Below are positions 30,221 to 38,700 of a DNA stretch of 64,000 nt, one piece after another. The notes beneath the pieces are model-generated. The model was not told the DNA's origin, did no database searches, and saw only the letters and a list, made by a program, of their open reading frames with translations. The translations under genes and the position numbers were made by a program. Each line of letters starts with the position of its first letter. Within the stretch, counting starts at the first letter, position 1. The stretch comes from Phenylobacterium sp. (GTDB lineage: Bacteria > Pseudomonadota > Alphaproteobacteria > Caulobacterales > Caulobacteraceae). The stretch lies in NCBI RefSeq assembly GCF_030693625.1, contig NZ_JAUYAF010000020.1:39094-103093 (forward strand). The letters are read 5' to 3'.

Positions 30221-31426
30221 CTAGACTATGCCCTTGGCCCGCAGCTCCGCCACCCTCGCGGCGTCGAGGCCCGCCAGACCGGTCAACACCTCGTCGGTGT
30301 GCTGGCCAAGGGTGGGCCCCGGCCAGCGAACCTTGCCCGGGGTCTCCGACATCCTTGGGAAGGTGTTCTGCATCTTGATCTTGCCGAACACCGGATGGTC
30401 GGTCTCCACGATGGTGTCGCGCGCCTGGAACTGTTCGTTCTCCAGCATGTCCGGTGCGCGGAATATCCGGCCCGAGGGGATGCCGTCGGCCTCCAGCAGG
30501 GTCAGCAGGTCGGCCAGCGCAAAATCCTTGGTCCAGTCGGCGATGATGTCGTCCAGCTCGCCCTGGTTCACCCCGCGCGAGGCGTGGTCGACGAACTTCG
30601 GGTCCTTGGCCAACTCGGGCCGACCCATCGTTTGCGCCAGCCGGGCGAAGACGGTGTCGCCGTTGCCGCCGATCAGGATCAACTCGCCCTGCGCGCAGGG
30701 ATAGACGTTGGACGGCGCGATGCCGGGCAGGATCGAGCCCGACCGCTCGCGAACATAGCCGGTGAGGTCGTACTCGGTGACCAGGTTCTCCATCACCGCC
30801 AGCACGCTCTCATAGAGGGCCACGTCCAGCATCTGCCCGCGGCCGGTATTGGCCCGGTGGTGCAGGGCCATGGTGATCCCCATCACCGCGTGCATGGCCG
30901 TCAGGCTGTCGCCGATCGAGATGCCGGCCCGCGCCGGGGGGCGGTCGGGCTCGCCCGTGACGTGGCGTAGGCCGCCCATGGCCTCGCCGATCAGGCCGTA
31001 GCCGGCGCGGGTGGCGTAGGGACCGGTCTGGCCGAAGCCAGAGACCCTCGCCATGATCAGACGCGGATTGATGGCCGACAACGCCTCATAGCCCAAGCCC
31101 CACTTCTCCATGGTGCCCGGCCGGAAGTTCTCGATCAGCACGTCGGCCTTGGCGATCAGGTCCCCGGCGATCGCGCGGCCTTCGGGCGTGCGCAGGTCCA
31201 GGCCCACCGACTGCTTGTTGCGGCCGATCACCGGCCACCAGGGCGACAGGCCCTGGGGCAGGCTGCGGCCCCACTGGCGCATGGGGTCGCCCACCTTGGG
31301 GTCCTCGATCTTGATCACCCGGGCCCCGAAGTCCCCCAGGATCTGTCCGGCGAAGGGGCCGGCGATCAGGGTCCCCATCTCGATGACCACGAGGTCCTTG
31401 AGCGGACCCTCGGCGGCGTCAGTCAT
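30221..31426 (-). CDS. CaiB/BaiF family CoA-transferase
   Basis: 401 aa class III CoA-transferase: VVIEMGTLIAGPFAGQILGDFGARVIKIEDP, NKQSVGLDLRTPEGR, ENFRPGTMEKWGLGYE (catalytic Asp region is PRLIMARVSGFGQTGP), GYGLIGEAMGGLRHVTG. Transfers CoA between carboxylic acids. The substrate is unknown; glutarate is thinkable given gcdH about 20 kb away, but there is no local evidence. Confidence 0.85.
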   Translation of the reverse strand: MTDAAEGPLKDLVVIEMGTLIAGPFAGQILGDFGARVIKIEDPKVGDPMRQWGRSLPQGLSPWWPVIGRNKQSVGLDLRTPEGRAIAGDLIAKADVLIENFRPGTMEKWGLGYEALSAINPRLIMARVSGFGQTGPYATRAGYGLIGEAMGGLRHVTGEPDRPPARAGISIGDSLTAMHAVMGITMALHHRANTGRGQMLDVALYESVLAVMENLVTEYDLTGYVRERSGSILPGIAPSNVYPCAQGELILIGGNGDTVFARLAQTMGRPELAKDPKFVDHASRGVNQGELDDIIADWTKDFALADLLTLLEADGIPSGRIFRAPDMLENEQFQARDTIVETDHPVFGKIKMQNTFPRMSETPGKVRWPGPTLGQHTDEVLTGLAGLDAARVAELRAKGIV

Positions 31427-31439
31427 TTTTCGGCTCCCC

Positions 31440-31465
31440 GGAACATGTTCACGCTTCCGTGAGTT
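31440..31465 (+). promoter_or_regulatory. Possible EcfG-type promoter for the DUF4142 gene
   Basis: GGAAC (31440-31444), 17-nt spacer, AGTT (31462-31465): one mismatch in the -10. Lies 63 nt before the ATG at 31529. Confidence 0.4.
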
Positions 31466-31528
31466 TGGAATGCGCGGGCAGGTCGTTGGACCCGCCCAGA
31501 CCTCTGTATGTCAATCAGGAGCTTCCCC

Positions 31529-32119
31529 ATGAGCCGTCATCTGCTGATCGCGGGCGCGTGCATCGCCGCCCTTTCCCTCGCCGCCTGTGGCCAGAAGGCC
31601 GATCCTGCGGCGACCGACACCGTCGCCGCCGACCAGGCCGCAATGCCGGCCGCCGACGTTGCGCCCGCCGCGCCCGCCGCGGTGACGATGGCCACCGACT
31701 TCGTGCCGATGGCCGCCGCCAGCGACATGTTCGAGATCGAGGCCGCCAAGGTCGCCCAGACCAAGTCCACCAACGCCGAGGTCAAGAAGTTCGCGGCCGA
31801 GATGATCGCGGCCCACACCAAGTCCAGCGCCGACCTCAAGAAGGCCATCGCCGACTCGGGCCAGACCATGACGCCCCCGGCCGCCCTGCCCGCCGACAAG
31901 CAGGCGATGCTGGACAGCCTGAAGGCCGCCGACGCCGCGGGCTTCGACAAGATGTACGTCGACGGCCAGGTGGTGGCTCACCAGGTGGCGCTGAACCTGA
32001 TGCAGGGCTATGCCGACGGCGGCGACGTCCCGGCCCTCAAGGCCTTCGCCACCGCCACCGCCCCGGTGGTCAAGGGCCACCACGACATGGCCAAGATGAT
32101 GGCCGACAAGATGATGTAG
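31529..32119 (+). CDS. DUF4142 lipoprotein
   Basis: 196 aa from ATG at 31529 (AGGAG upstream). Lipobox LAAC, an Ala/Pro-rich linker, then the ferritin-like four-helix DUF4142 domain: AASDMFEIEAAKVAQTKSTNAEVKKFAAEMIAAHTKSSADLK ... YVDGQVVAHQVALNLMQGYADGG. Periplasmic; related proteins are often stress-induced. A near-match EcfG promoter lies upstream. Confidence 0.82.
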   Translation: MSRHLLIAGACIAALSLAACGQKADPAATDTVAADQAAMPAADVAPAAPAAVTMATDFVPMAAASDMFEIEAAKVAQTKSTNAEVKKFAAEMIAAHTKSSADLKKAIADSGQTMTPPAALPADKQAMLDSLKAADAAGFDKMYVDGQVVAHQVALNLMQGYADGGDVPALKAFATATAPVVKGHHDMAKMMADKMM

Positions 32120-32200
32120 GCGGCACGGAGCCCCGCTCTTCACGCCGCGTGCGTGGGGGCGGGGTTCCCTTCCCCCCGGCGCGGGCGTAAGGCGGCTCTC

Positions 32201-32881
32201 ATGACCGATTACGTCCTTGCTCCGCCGGCCCAGGCCTGCGTCCCCGTCGAGGGCTCGAGCGCCCTCTTCCCCGTCCGCCGTATCTACTGCGTGGGGCGCA
32301 ACTACGCCGCCCACCGCCGCGAGATGGGGGGTGACGACCGAGATCCGCCCTTCTTCTTCGCCAAGCCCGCCGACGCCATCGTCGTGCCTGGGGCCCCAGT
32401 CCCCTATCCGACCCGCACCGCCAACCTGCACCACGAGATCGAACTGGTGGTGGCCCTGAAGGGCGGGGGCTCGAACGTGCCCGTCGAGAGCGCCCTGGAC
32501 CTGGTCTACGGCTACGCGGTCGGCGTCGACCTGACCCGCCGGGACCTGCAGAACACCGCCAAGGACAAGGGACAGCCCTGGGAAGCCGGCAAGGCCTTCG
32601 ACGCCTCGGCCCCGATCTCCGCCATCAAGCCCTGGACGGGCCCCGCGCCGCAGGGCCGCATCGCCATCTCCGTCAACGGGACGGTGAAACAGGAAGGCGT
32701 CGTGGCCGACATGATCTGGAACGTCGCCGAGATCATCGCTGAAGCCTCCAAGCTCTGGGCCCTGGCGCCCGGTGACCTGATCTTCACCGGCACGCCGGAA
32801 GGCGTCGCGGCCATCGTGGCCGGCGACAAGATCGAGGGCGAAGTCGACGGCGTCGGCGCCCTCAGCTTCACGGTCGCCTGA
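32201..32881 (+). CDS. Fumarylacetoacetate hydrolase family protein (fumarylpyruvate hydrolase-like)
   Basis: 226 aa. IYCVGRNYAAHRREMG, PFFFAKPADAIV, NLHHEIELVVALK (metal Glu pair), GYAVGVDLTRRDLQ, KAFDASAPI and GDLIFTGTPEGV are FAH-family motifs. The short length fits fumarylpyruvate hydrolase/YcgM types rather than the approximately 400-aa tyrosine-pathway enzyme. Placed directly before a maleylpyruvate/maleylacetoacetate isomerase gene (1 bp gap), which suggests gentisate-type ring-cleavage degradation. Confidence 0.83.
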   Translation: MTDYVLAPPAQACVPVEGSSALFPVRRIYCVGRNYAAHRREMGGDDRDPPFFFAKPADAIVVPGAPVPYPTRTANLHHEIELVVALKGGGSNVPVESALDLVYGYAVGVDLTRRDLQNTAKDKGQPWEAGKAFDASAPISAIKPWTGPAPQGRIAISVNGTVKQEGVVADMIWNVAEIIAEASKLWALAPGDLIFTGTPEGVAAIVAGDKIEGEVDGVGALSFTVA

Positions 32882-32882
32882 G

Positions 32883-33530
32883 ATGAGCCTGATCCTCTAT
32901 TCCCAGTGGCGGGCCACCGCCCCCTATCGCGTGCGCATCGGCCTGGCGCTCAAGGGCCTCGACTACGTCTACGAGCCCGTCGACCTGGTGGCCGGCGCCC
33001 AGCACAAGCCGGCCTATCGCGCGGTCAATATCCAGCGCCTGGTGCCGACCCTGGACCTGGGCGACGGGACCGACGTCCTGACCCAGAGCCTGGCGATCCT
33101 GGAATATCTCGACGAGACCCATCCGGAACCCGCCCTGCTGCCCAGGGACCCACTCGACCGCGCTCGGGTCCGCGCCATGGCGGGGATCATCGCCTGCGAC
33201 ATCCACCCCCTGAACAACATGCGGGTGCAGCGGGCCCTGGAGGCCATGGACGTCGCCGCCCCGCGCCGCGCCAAGTGGACCGAGCGCTGGATCGTCGACG
33301 GCTTCAACACGCTCGAGCCGATGATCGCCAAGTACGGCAGGGGCTTCTGCTTCGGCGACACGCCCACCATCGCCGATTGCTGCCTGATCCCGCAGATCTA
33401 CTCGGCGGCCCGCTACAAGGTGGAGCTGGACGCCTGGCCGGCGATCCAGGCGGTGGGCTTGCGGTCCAAGGAGCACCCAGCCTTTATCGCCGCCCTGCCC
33501 GAGAACCAACCGGACGCGATCCCGGCCTAG
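32883..33530 (+). CDS. maiA: Maleylacetoacetate/maleylpyruvate isomerase (zeta GST)
   Basis: 215 aa. GST zeta class: SQWRATAPYRVRIGLALKGLDY, RLVPTLDLGDG, LTQSLAILEYLDETHP, then the helical domain with CFGDTPTIADCCLIPQIYSA. The usual SSC(x)WR start is altered to SQWRATAPYRV: the first Ser and the Cys are not both kept. Isomerises maleyl- to fumaryl-acetoacetate or -pyruvate with glutathione. Operon with the FAH gene. Confidence 0.83.
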   Translation: MSLILYSQWRATAPYRVRIGLALKGLDYVYEPVDLVAGAQHKPAYRAVNIQRLVPTLDLGDGTDVLTQSLAILEYLDETHPEPALLPRDPLDRARVRAMAGIIACDIHPLNNMRVQRALEAMDVAAPRRAKWTERWIVDGFNTLEPMIAKYGRGFCFGDTPTIADCCLIPQIYSAARYKVELDAWPAIQAVGLRSKEHPAFIAALPENQPDAIPA

Positions 33531-35560
33531 TTCCCCCGAACCCGGACCCTTGCGGTCACCTTGCGGCCCTCGCTGTCGATGACCATCAGGCGGTAGAAGC
33601 CGGGGCCCTTGGGCCGCCAGACCACGCGGCCCGACACCGGGTCGCGGGCGAGGGGCTCGCCATCGATGTACCAGGCTAGGCCCTCGCCGCCGGCGGCCAG
33701 GACCAGGCCCCGAGACTTGGGGCCGAAGCTCTCCACCTGCACGGCCGAGCCGTCCGGCGGGAAGATCAGGCGTGGGCCGGGGGTGACGGTGTCCAGCTTC
33801 CGCAGGGCCTCCGGCGCCGCGCGGGGCGCGATGGGGCGCGGGGCGGCGGCCGGAGCGTCCAGCAGGTCGGCGACGTCGAACAGCAGGGGCAGGGCCGCGT
33901 CGCGTCCGGTGAGGCCGCCCCGCGCGCCCCCATCGGCCCGGCCGGTCCAGACCAGGATCACGTACTTGCCGACAATGCCCGCCGCCACCGCGTCGCGGAA
34001 GCCGTAGGAGGTGCCGGTCTTGAAGGCCATCAGCGGCCGGCCCTTGGTGAGCGCCGCGGGGCTTGAGCCGGCCGGTGGCGGGGTCTCGCGCAGAATGTCC
34101 AGCACCTGGGTGGCGGCGGCCCCGCGCATCAGCCGGTCGCCCCCCTGTCGCGGGCGCCTTTTGGCCTCGGCTTGCGTCCAGGCCAGCGGCTTGGCCACGC
34201 CACCGTCGCCGAGCGCCGCATAGAGCACCGCCAGGTCCCGCAGGCTGATCCCGACACCGCCGAGCGCGATGGCCAGGCCCGGCGTGCGAAGCTGCCGCCG
34301 CGGTCGCACCAGGGTCACGTCAACGGCGGCCAGCCGCGCCTCGAAGGAGGACGGCCCCACCTTTTCCAGCAGTTCGACGGCCGGCACGTTGAGGGAGTGG
34401 GAGAGGGCCTCCCGCGCCGTGACCTTGCCATGGAAGACCCGGTCGAAGTTCTCCGGCTGATAGTCGGCGAAGCGGCGCGGGGCGTCATTGATCTCGGTGT
34501 CGGGCGCCGCGATGCCGTCGTCGAAGGCGAAGCCGTAGATGAAGGGCTTGAGGGTCGACCCCGGCGAGCGGATGGCGCGGGTCATGTCGATCCAGCCCCC
34601 GGGACGCTCCAGGCCACCGGAGCCGACGGCGGCGCGGACGGCGCGGCTCTTGATCTCCACCACCAGGATGGCGGCGGTGTCCTCCGGCCCCTGGGCGCGG
34701 GAGACGGCGGCGGCCAGGGGCTCCAGCCGCGACTGCAGGCCGGCGTCGATCGTCGAGACCACCGAGGCCTGGGAGGCGGGCGCGGCGCGGGCCAGTTCTC
34801 CGGCCGTATGCCAAGCCATGGCGGGGAAGGGCGCGCGGCCGGGCAGGGGCTCGCTGTCGGCCTCGCTGGCCTCGGCCTCGGTCATGCGCCGGGCCCGGAC
34901 CATCTTGTCCAGCACTGCGCGACGGGCGGTGCGCGCCGCATCGGGGCGGCGGTCGGGCCGCCTGGCCTCGGGCGACTGGGGCAGGGCGATCAGCAGGGCC
35001 TGCTCGCTGTTGGTCAGGGTCTCCGGCTCATGGCCGAAATAGGAGAGGCTGGCGGCCCGCACCCCCTCCAGGTTGCCGCCGTAGGGGGCCAGCGTCAGGT
35101 AGAGGGCCAGGATTTCGCGCTTCGAATAGCGCGCCTCGATCTGCACCGCCCGGATCATCTCGATCAGCTTGGCGCCGAGGGTCCGGGGGCGGGGCTCCAG
35201 CAGGCGGGCGGTCTGCATGGTCAGGGTGGAGGCGCCGGAGGTCACCCGGCCGCGAACCATCGCCGAGCCCGCCGCCCGGATCACGGCGATGGGGTCGACC
35301 CCGGGATGCAGCCAGAACCGCGCGTCCTCGATGGCCACCAGGCGGCGTTGAAAGACCTTGTCCGTCCGCGCCAGGTCGGTCCGGATCCGCCATCGCCCGT
35401 CCTCCACCGGCAGGGCGCGCAGCCAGGCGCCGCGCTGGTCCAGGGCCACCGGTGAGGACCGCTGGGCGCGCGACAGATCCGGCGGCAGCAGGGCGTCCAG
35501 GGCGAACACCGCCGTCTCGGCCGCGAGCAGGGCGAGGAGCGCCAGGGTGATGCGGCGCAC
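33527..35560 (-). CDS. pbpC: Penicillin-binding protein 1C
   Basis: 677 aa from the GTG at 35560. TM helix (ITLALLALLAAETAVFAL), GT51 transglycosylase with AIEDARFWLHPGVDP (catalytic Glu) and TLTMQTARLL, transpeptidase with SPGSTLKPF (SxxK), SHSLN and FKTGTSYGF, and a C-terminal BiPBP_C beta domain. Polymerises and crosslinks peptidoglycan in the periplasm. A longer frame from GTG at 35716 exists, but its added 52 residues are mostly encoded by a palindromic repeat and have no Shine-Dalgarno. Follows the alpha-2-macroglobulin gene, as in E. coli yfhM-pbpC. Confidence 0.88.
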   Translation of the reverse strand: MRRITLALLALLAAETAVFALDALLPPDLSRAQRSSPVALDQRGAWLRALPVEDGRWRIRTDLARTDKVFQRRLVAIEDARFWLHPGVDPIAVIRAAGSAMVRGRVTSGASTLTMQTARLLEPRPRTLGAKLIEMIRAVQIEARYSKREILALYLTLAPYGGNLEGVRAASLSYFGHEPETLTNSEQALLIALPQSPEARRPDRRPDAARTARRAVLDKMVRARRMTEAEASEADSEPLPGRAPFPAMAWHTAGELARAAPASQASVVSTIDAGLQSRLEPLAAAVSRAQGPEDTAAILVVEIKSRAVRAAVGSGGLERPGGWIDMTRAIRSPGSTLKPFIYGFAFDDGIAAPDTEINDAPRRFADYQPENFDRVFHGKVTAREALSHSLNVPAVELLEKVGPSSFEARLAAVDVTLVRPRRQLRTPGLAIALGGVGISLRDLAVLYAALGDGGVAKPLAWTQAEAKRRPRQGGDRLMRGAAATQVLDILRETPPPAGSSPAALTKGRPLMAFKTGTSYGFRDAVAAGIVGKYVILVWTGRADGGARGGLTGRDAALPLLFDVADLLDAPAAAPRPIAPRAAPEALRKLDTVTPGPRLIFPPDGSAVQVESFGPKSRGLVLAAGGEGLAWYIDGEPLARDPVSGRVVWRPKGPGFYRLMVIDSEGRKVTARVRVRGN

Positions 35561-35584
35561 CTTTCCGCCCCCGTGACCAACGGG

Positions 35585-35685
35585 TACGGGGGAGGGGGAC
35601 CGCGAACCGGTGGAGGGGGCGACCTCAGGCTCGGCGCCCGGTCTTGCCCCCTCCACCACGCTCCGCGCGGTCCCCCTCCCCCGTA
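35585..35685. repeat. Palindromic interspersed repeat, copy 1
   Basis: Outer arms form a perfect 20-bp inverted repeat (35585-35604 and 35666-35685; G-rich TACGGGGGAGG... with its complement). Inner arms GGTGGAGGGGGC / GCCCCCTCCACC at 35609-35620 and 35646-35657 surround a CTCGGCGCCCGG core. The same element occurs at 59063-59195. Confidence 0.85.
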
Positions 35686-35722
35686 AACGGAGCAGGAAGA
35701 TTTGACGCCAGTCCACTTACAG

Positions 35723-38700
35723 CTACGGCCCCGGCGTGATCGTTGTCCGGTCCGCGGCCGTACGGGCGTTGAGCGCCGGGCGGTACATGTCGTGGGCCTG
35801 GGCGCCGGGGAGCAGGAAGTCGCCGGCGGTCACCGCGCGGGCGACATAGGCGAAGGAGAAGCTCGCCTTGCCCGCCAGGTCGGTGGCCGCGACATAGCGG
35901 TCGTCGCGGCTTTCCTGGACGTCGGCGCCGGTCAGGGTTCCCAGGAACCGGAACGGTCCGTTCTGGGCGTCGTCCGGTCCCAGCACCGTCTCGATCTCGA
36001 AGCCGGCCGGCAGCGGATCGTCAATGACCAGCGCCATGGAGCGCGCCTGGCTGGAGCGTCCCGACACCACGACGATCACCCGGTCGCCCTGGCGCAAGCC
36101 CCGGGGATCGACCGCGCCGCCGGTGAAGCCCACCAGCCGCTTGCTGAGCGTGATGCCGCTCTCGCTGGCCGGCGGCGCGGCGATGGGGGTCCCCGTCACC
36201 GTCACCGTCCGCCAGAGCGCATTGCCGCCGTTGGTGAAGCTGGCCGCCGAGAGCTTGCCCACCGCCCAGCGCGGCGCTCCGCCCGCCGGGCTGAGCGGGG
36301 TGGCGCCGGCGGCGGTGACCTTCATCGGTCCGGCCGCCTTCAGCATGAAGTGGGCGGCCTGCAGCAGGCGAGCCTGCTCCTGGGTGTTGAGGCTGTCAGG
36401 GTCCTTCACGGCGTTCTCCAGCCGGCCCTGCAGGCCGCGCGCCATGCCGCTTTCCCCGGCCTCGTAGGCGAGCGCGATGACGGCCGCCAGGTCCCGCAGC
36501 GGGCTCTGGTACCAGTCGCTCTCCTCACGATAGCCCAGGCTGCGGATCGCCTGGCGCAGGGCCGAGCGGGCCCGGGCGTGGTCGCCCATCAGGGCGAGGC
36601 CCGCGCCCACCTGGGCCTTGGCCAGGGGTGAGCTTTCGCTCCTCATCTGCACGTCGTGCCACCAGCGCAGGCGGCCCAGGTCGCCCCGGCCGCCCTTGGC
36701 CAGGACGTAGAGGGCGTAGGCCGAGGCGCGGCTGCGCATGCTGGCCGTGGCCTTCTTGGAGGCGTCGGGCGAGCCCGCCCACCACTCGGGATACTCCGTG
36801 CGGTAGGAGATCGGGACCCAGCCGGTGGGCTGGGAGATCTGGCGCATGGCTGACAGCGCCCGGTCGACGGCCTGTTGCGGCACGGGCACGCCCGCGCGCT
36901 GGGCCTCGATCAGGAAGTCGGTGGCGTAGGCGCCCAGCCAGGCGTCGGCCTCCCCGTCGCCGACCCGCCAGAGGCCGAAGGCCCCGTCGAGGGTCTGGCG
37001 GTCCAGCAGGCGTCCGACGGCGCCGGCCAGGGCGGCGGAGGAGCGCTTCACCTTCGGGTCGCTGCTGACCTCCTGGGCATAGAGCAGGGGATAGGCCGCC
37101 GAAATGGTCTGCTCGGTGCAGCCATAGGGATAGCGTGACAGGGCCACAGCGATCGGCCCGGGGTCGAAGCCCCGGAACGGCGAGTAGCTGACCTGCATCG
37201 TCGCGTCTCCCGCCGCCAGGCCCGACAGCAGGTCGGCCGTCGGGGTGTAGCTGGTCCCGGGGCGCTGCAACTCGATGGTGGTGCGGGTGACCGGGCTCCA
37301 GCCCAGGCGGGTCTGGATCGGATAGTCACGCGTGGTCGTGAAGCCCGGGCCTGAGACCGTGAACCCGACCTTGCCGATGCCGGCGCGGGTGGGGGCGTCA
37401 AAGGCGATCCGCTCGGCGACCCGCTGGTTGAGAGCCAGCTGATAGGCCTTCTTGAACGGCGCCAGTATGCCGCCCGACGAGGTCAGTTGGGCGACATACG
37501 CGCCGACCCTGCCCTCCAGATTGTGCAGTTCCAGGGTGGCGAAGGCCTTGTCCCCGGGCGCCAGGAAGCGCGGCAGGGACAGTTCGGTCACCACCGGTTC
37601 GCGCACGGTGAGCGGCCTGGAGGCCGACCCCACGGCGGTGTCGGTCCAGGCCACGGCCATCAGCCGCAGTTCGCCGTTGAAGTCCGGCGCCGGGAACTTG
37701 ATCACCGCCTTGCCGTCCAGGCCCGTCTCCACCACGCCCGACCACAGGGCCACGGTCTTGATGGGGGTGACCGTCAGGCCCTCGCCGCCGATCTCGTCGC
37801 CGCCGAAGCTGACATTGGCGGGCGCGCCCAGGTTGGGGTCGAGCATGCGGCCGTAGTCATCGCGGTAGCCGAGGGTCAGGGCCTTCTTGCCGAAGTACCA
37901 CTTCACCGGATCGGGACTGTCGAACTTGGTCAGGCGCAGGATGCCCTCGTCGACGGCCGCCAGGGTCACGTGCGCCCGGCCTCCGAGGCCGGCGCCCTTG
38001 ATGGTGATGGGCACGCTGAGCAGGGCCTTGGAGTCCACCTTGGCCGGGGTGTTCAGCTCGACGCTGAGCTTGCGGCTCTTCGGGTCGAGGGGGACGTAGA
38101 CAAGGCCAAGCGCCCGGCGCGGCTTGGGCGCGGCCACCGGATCGCGGGGCTGAACCACGCTCACCAGGACATAGGCCCCGCCGCCCCAGGCGCCGTTGGT
38201 CTTCAGGCGCACGGTGGCGCCCTCCTTGCCGACGGTGACGGTCTTGAAGTCGATCAGCCGGTCGGTGGCCACCGCGATCTGAGCCTCGCCGGCATAGGGC
38301 GGCTTCAGCGTGATCTCGACGGTGTCGCCCTGGGCGTAGGCCTGGGCCCCGGCGCTGACCCGCACGAAGTCGGGGGCCTCCACGTCCTTGGCCGGCGCGC
38401 CCCAACCCGAGGCGAAGCGGATGACGCTTTTGGCGCCGCCCGGTCCGGTGAGCTCGAGGCGATAGTCGCCCCAGCCGAGACGGCGTGCGATGCGGGCGGG
38501 AGCCCCAGCGCCCACGTTCAGCGCGCCCTTCTGCACCACCACGTCGCGGCTGGTCCGGCGCCACTGCCAGCGTCCGTCCTGCTGGTACCAGTCATAGTCC
38601 CAGTTCTCGGCGATCAGGCTGTAGGCCACGCCGTTGGCCGACGTCCGCTTGCCCATGGCGTCGGCGGCGATGACGTTGAGGGCGATGGTGGGATCCCCGC

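Noticed and set aside
29098-30378. Long plus-strand open frame of over 400 codons covering TetR and the cupin gene.
   Set aside because: Its translation is Arg/Gly/Pro-rich with no family features, while TetR and cupin motifs are clear in other frames. It is a GC-rich shadow frame.
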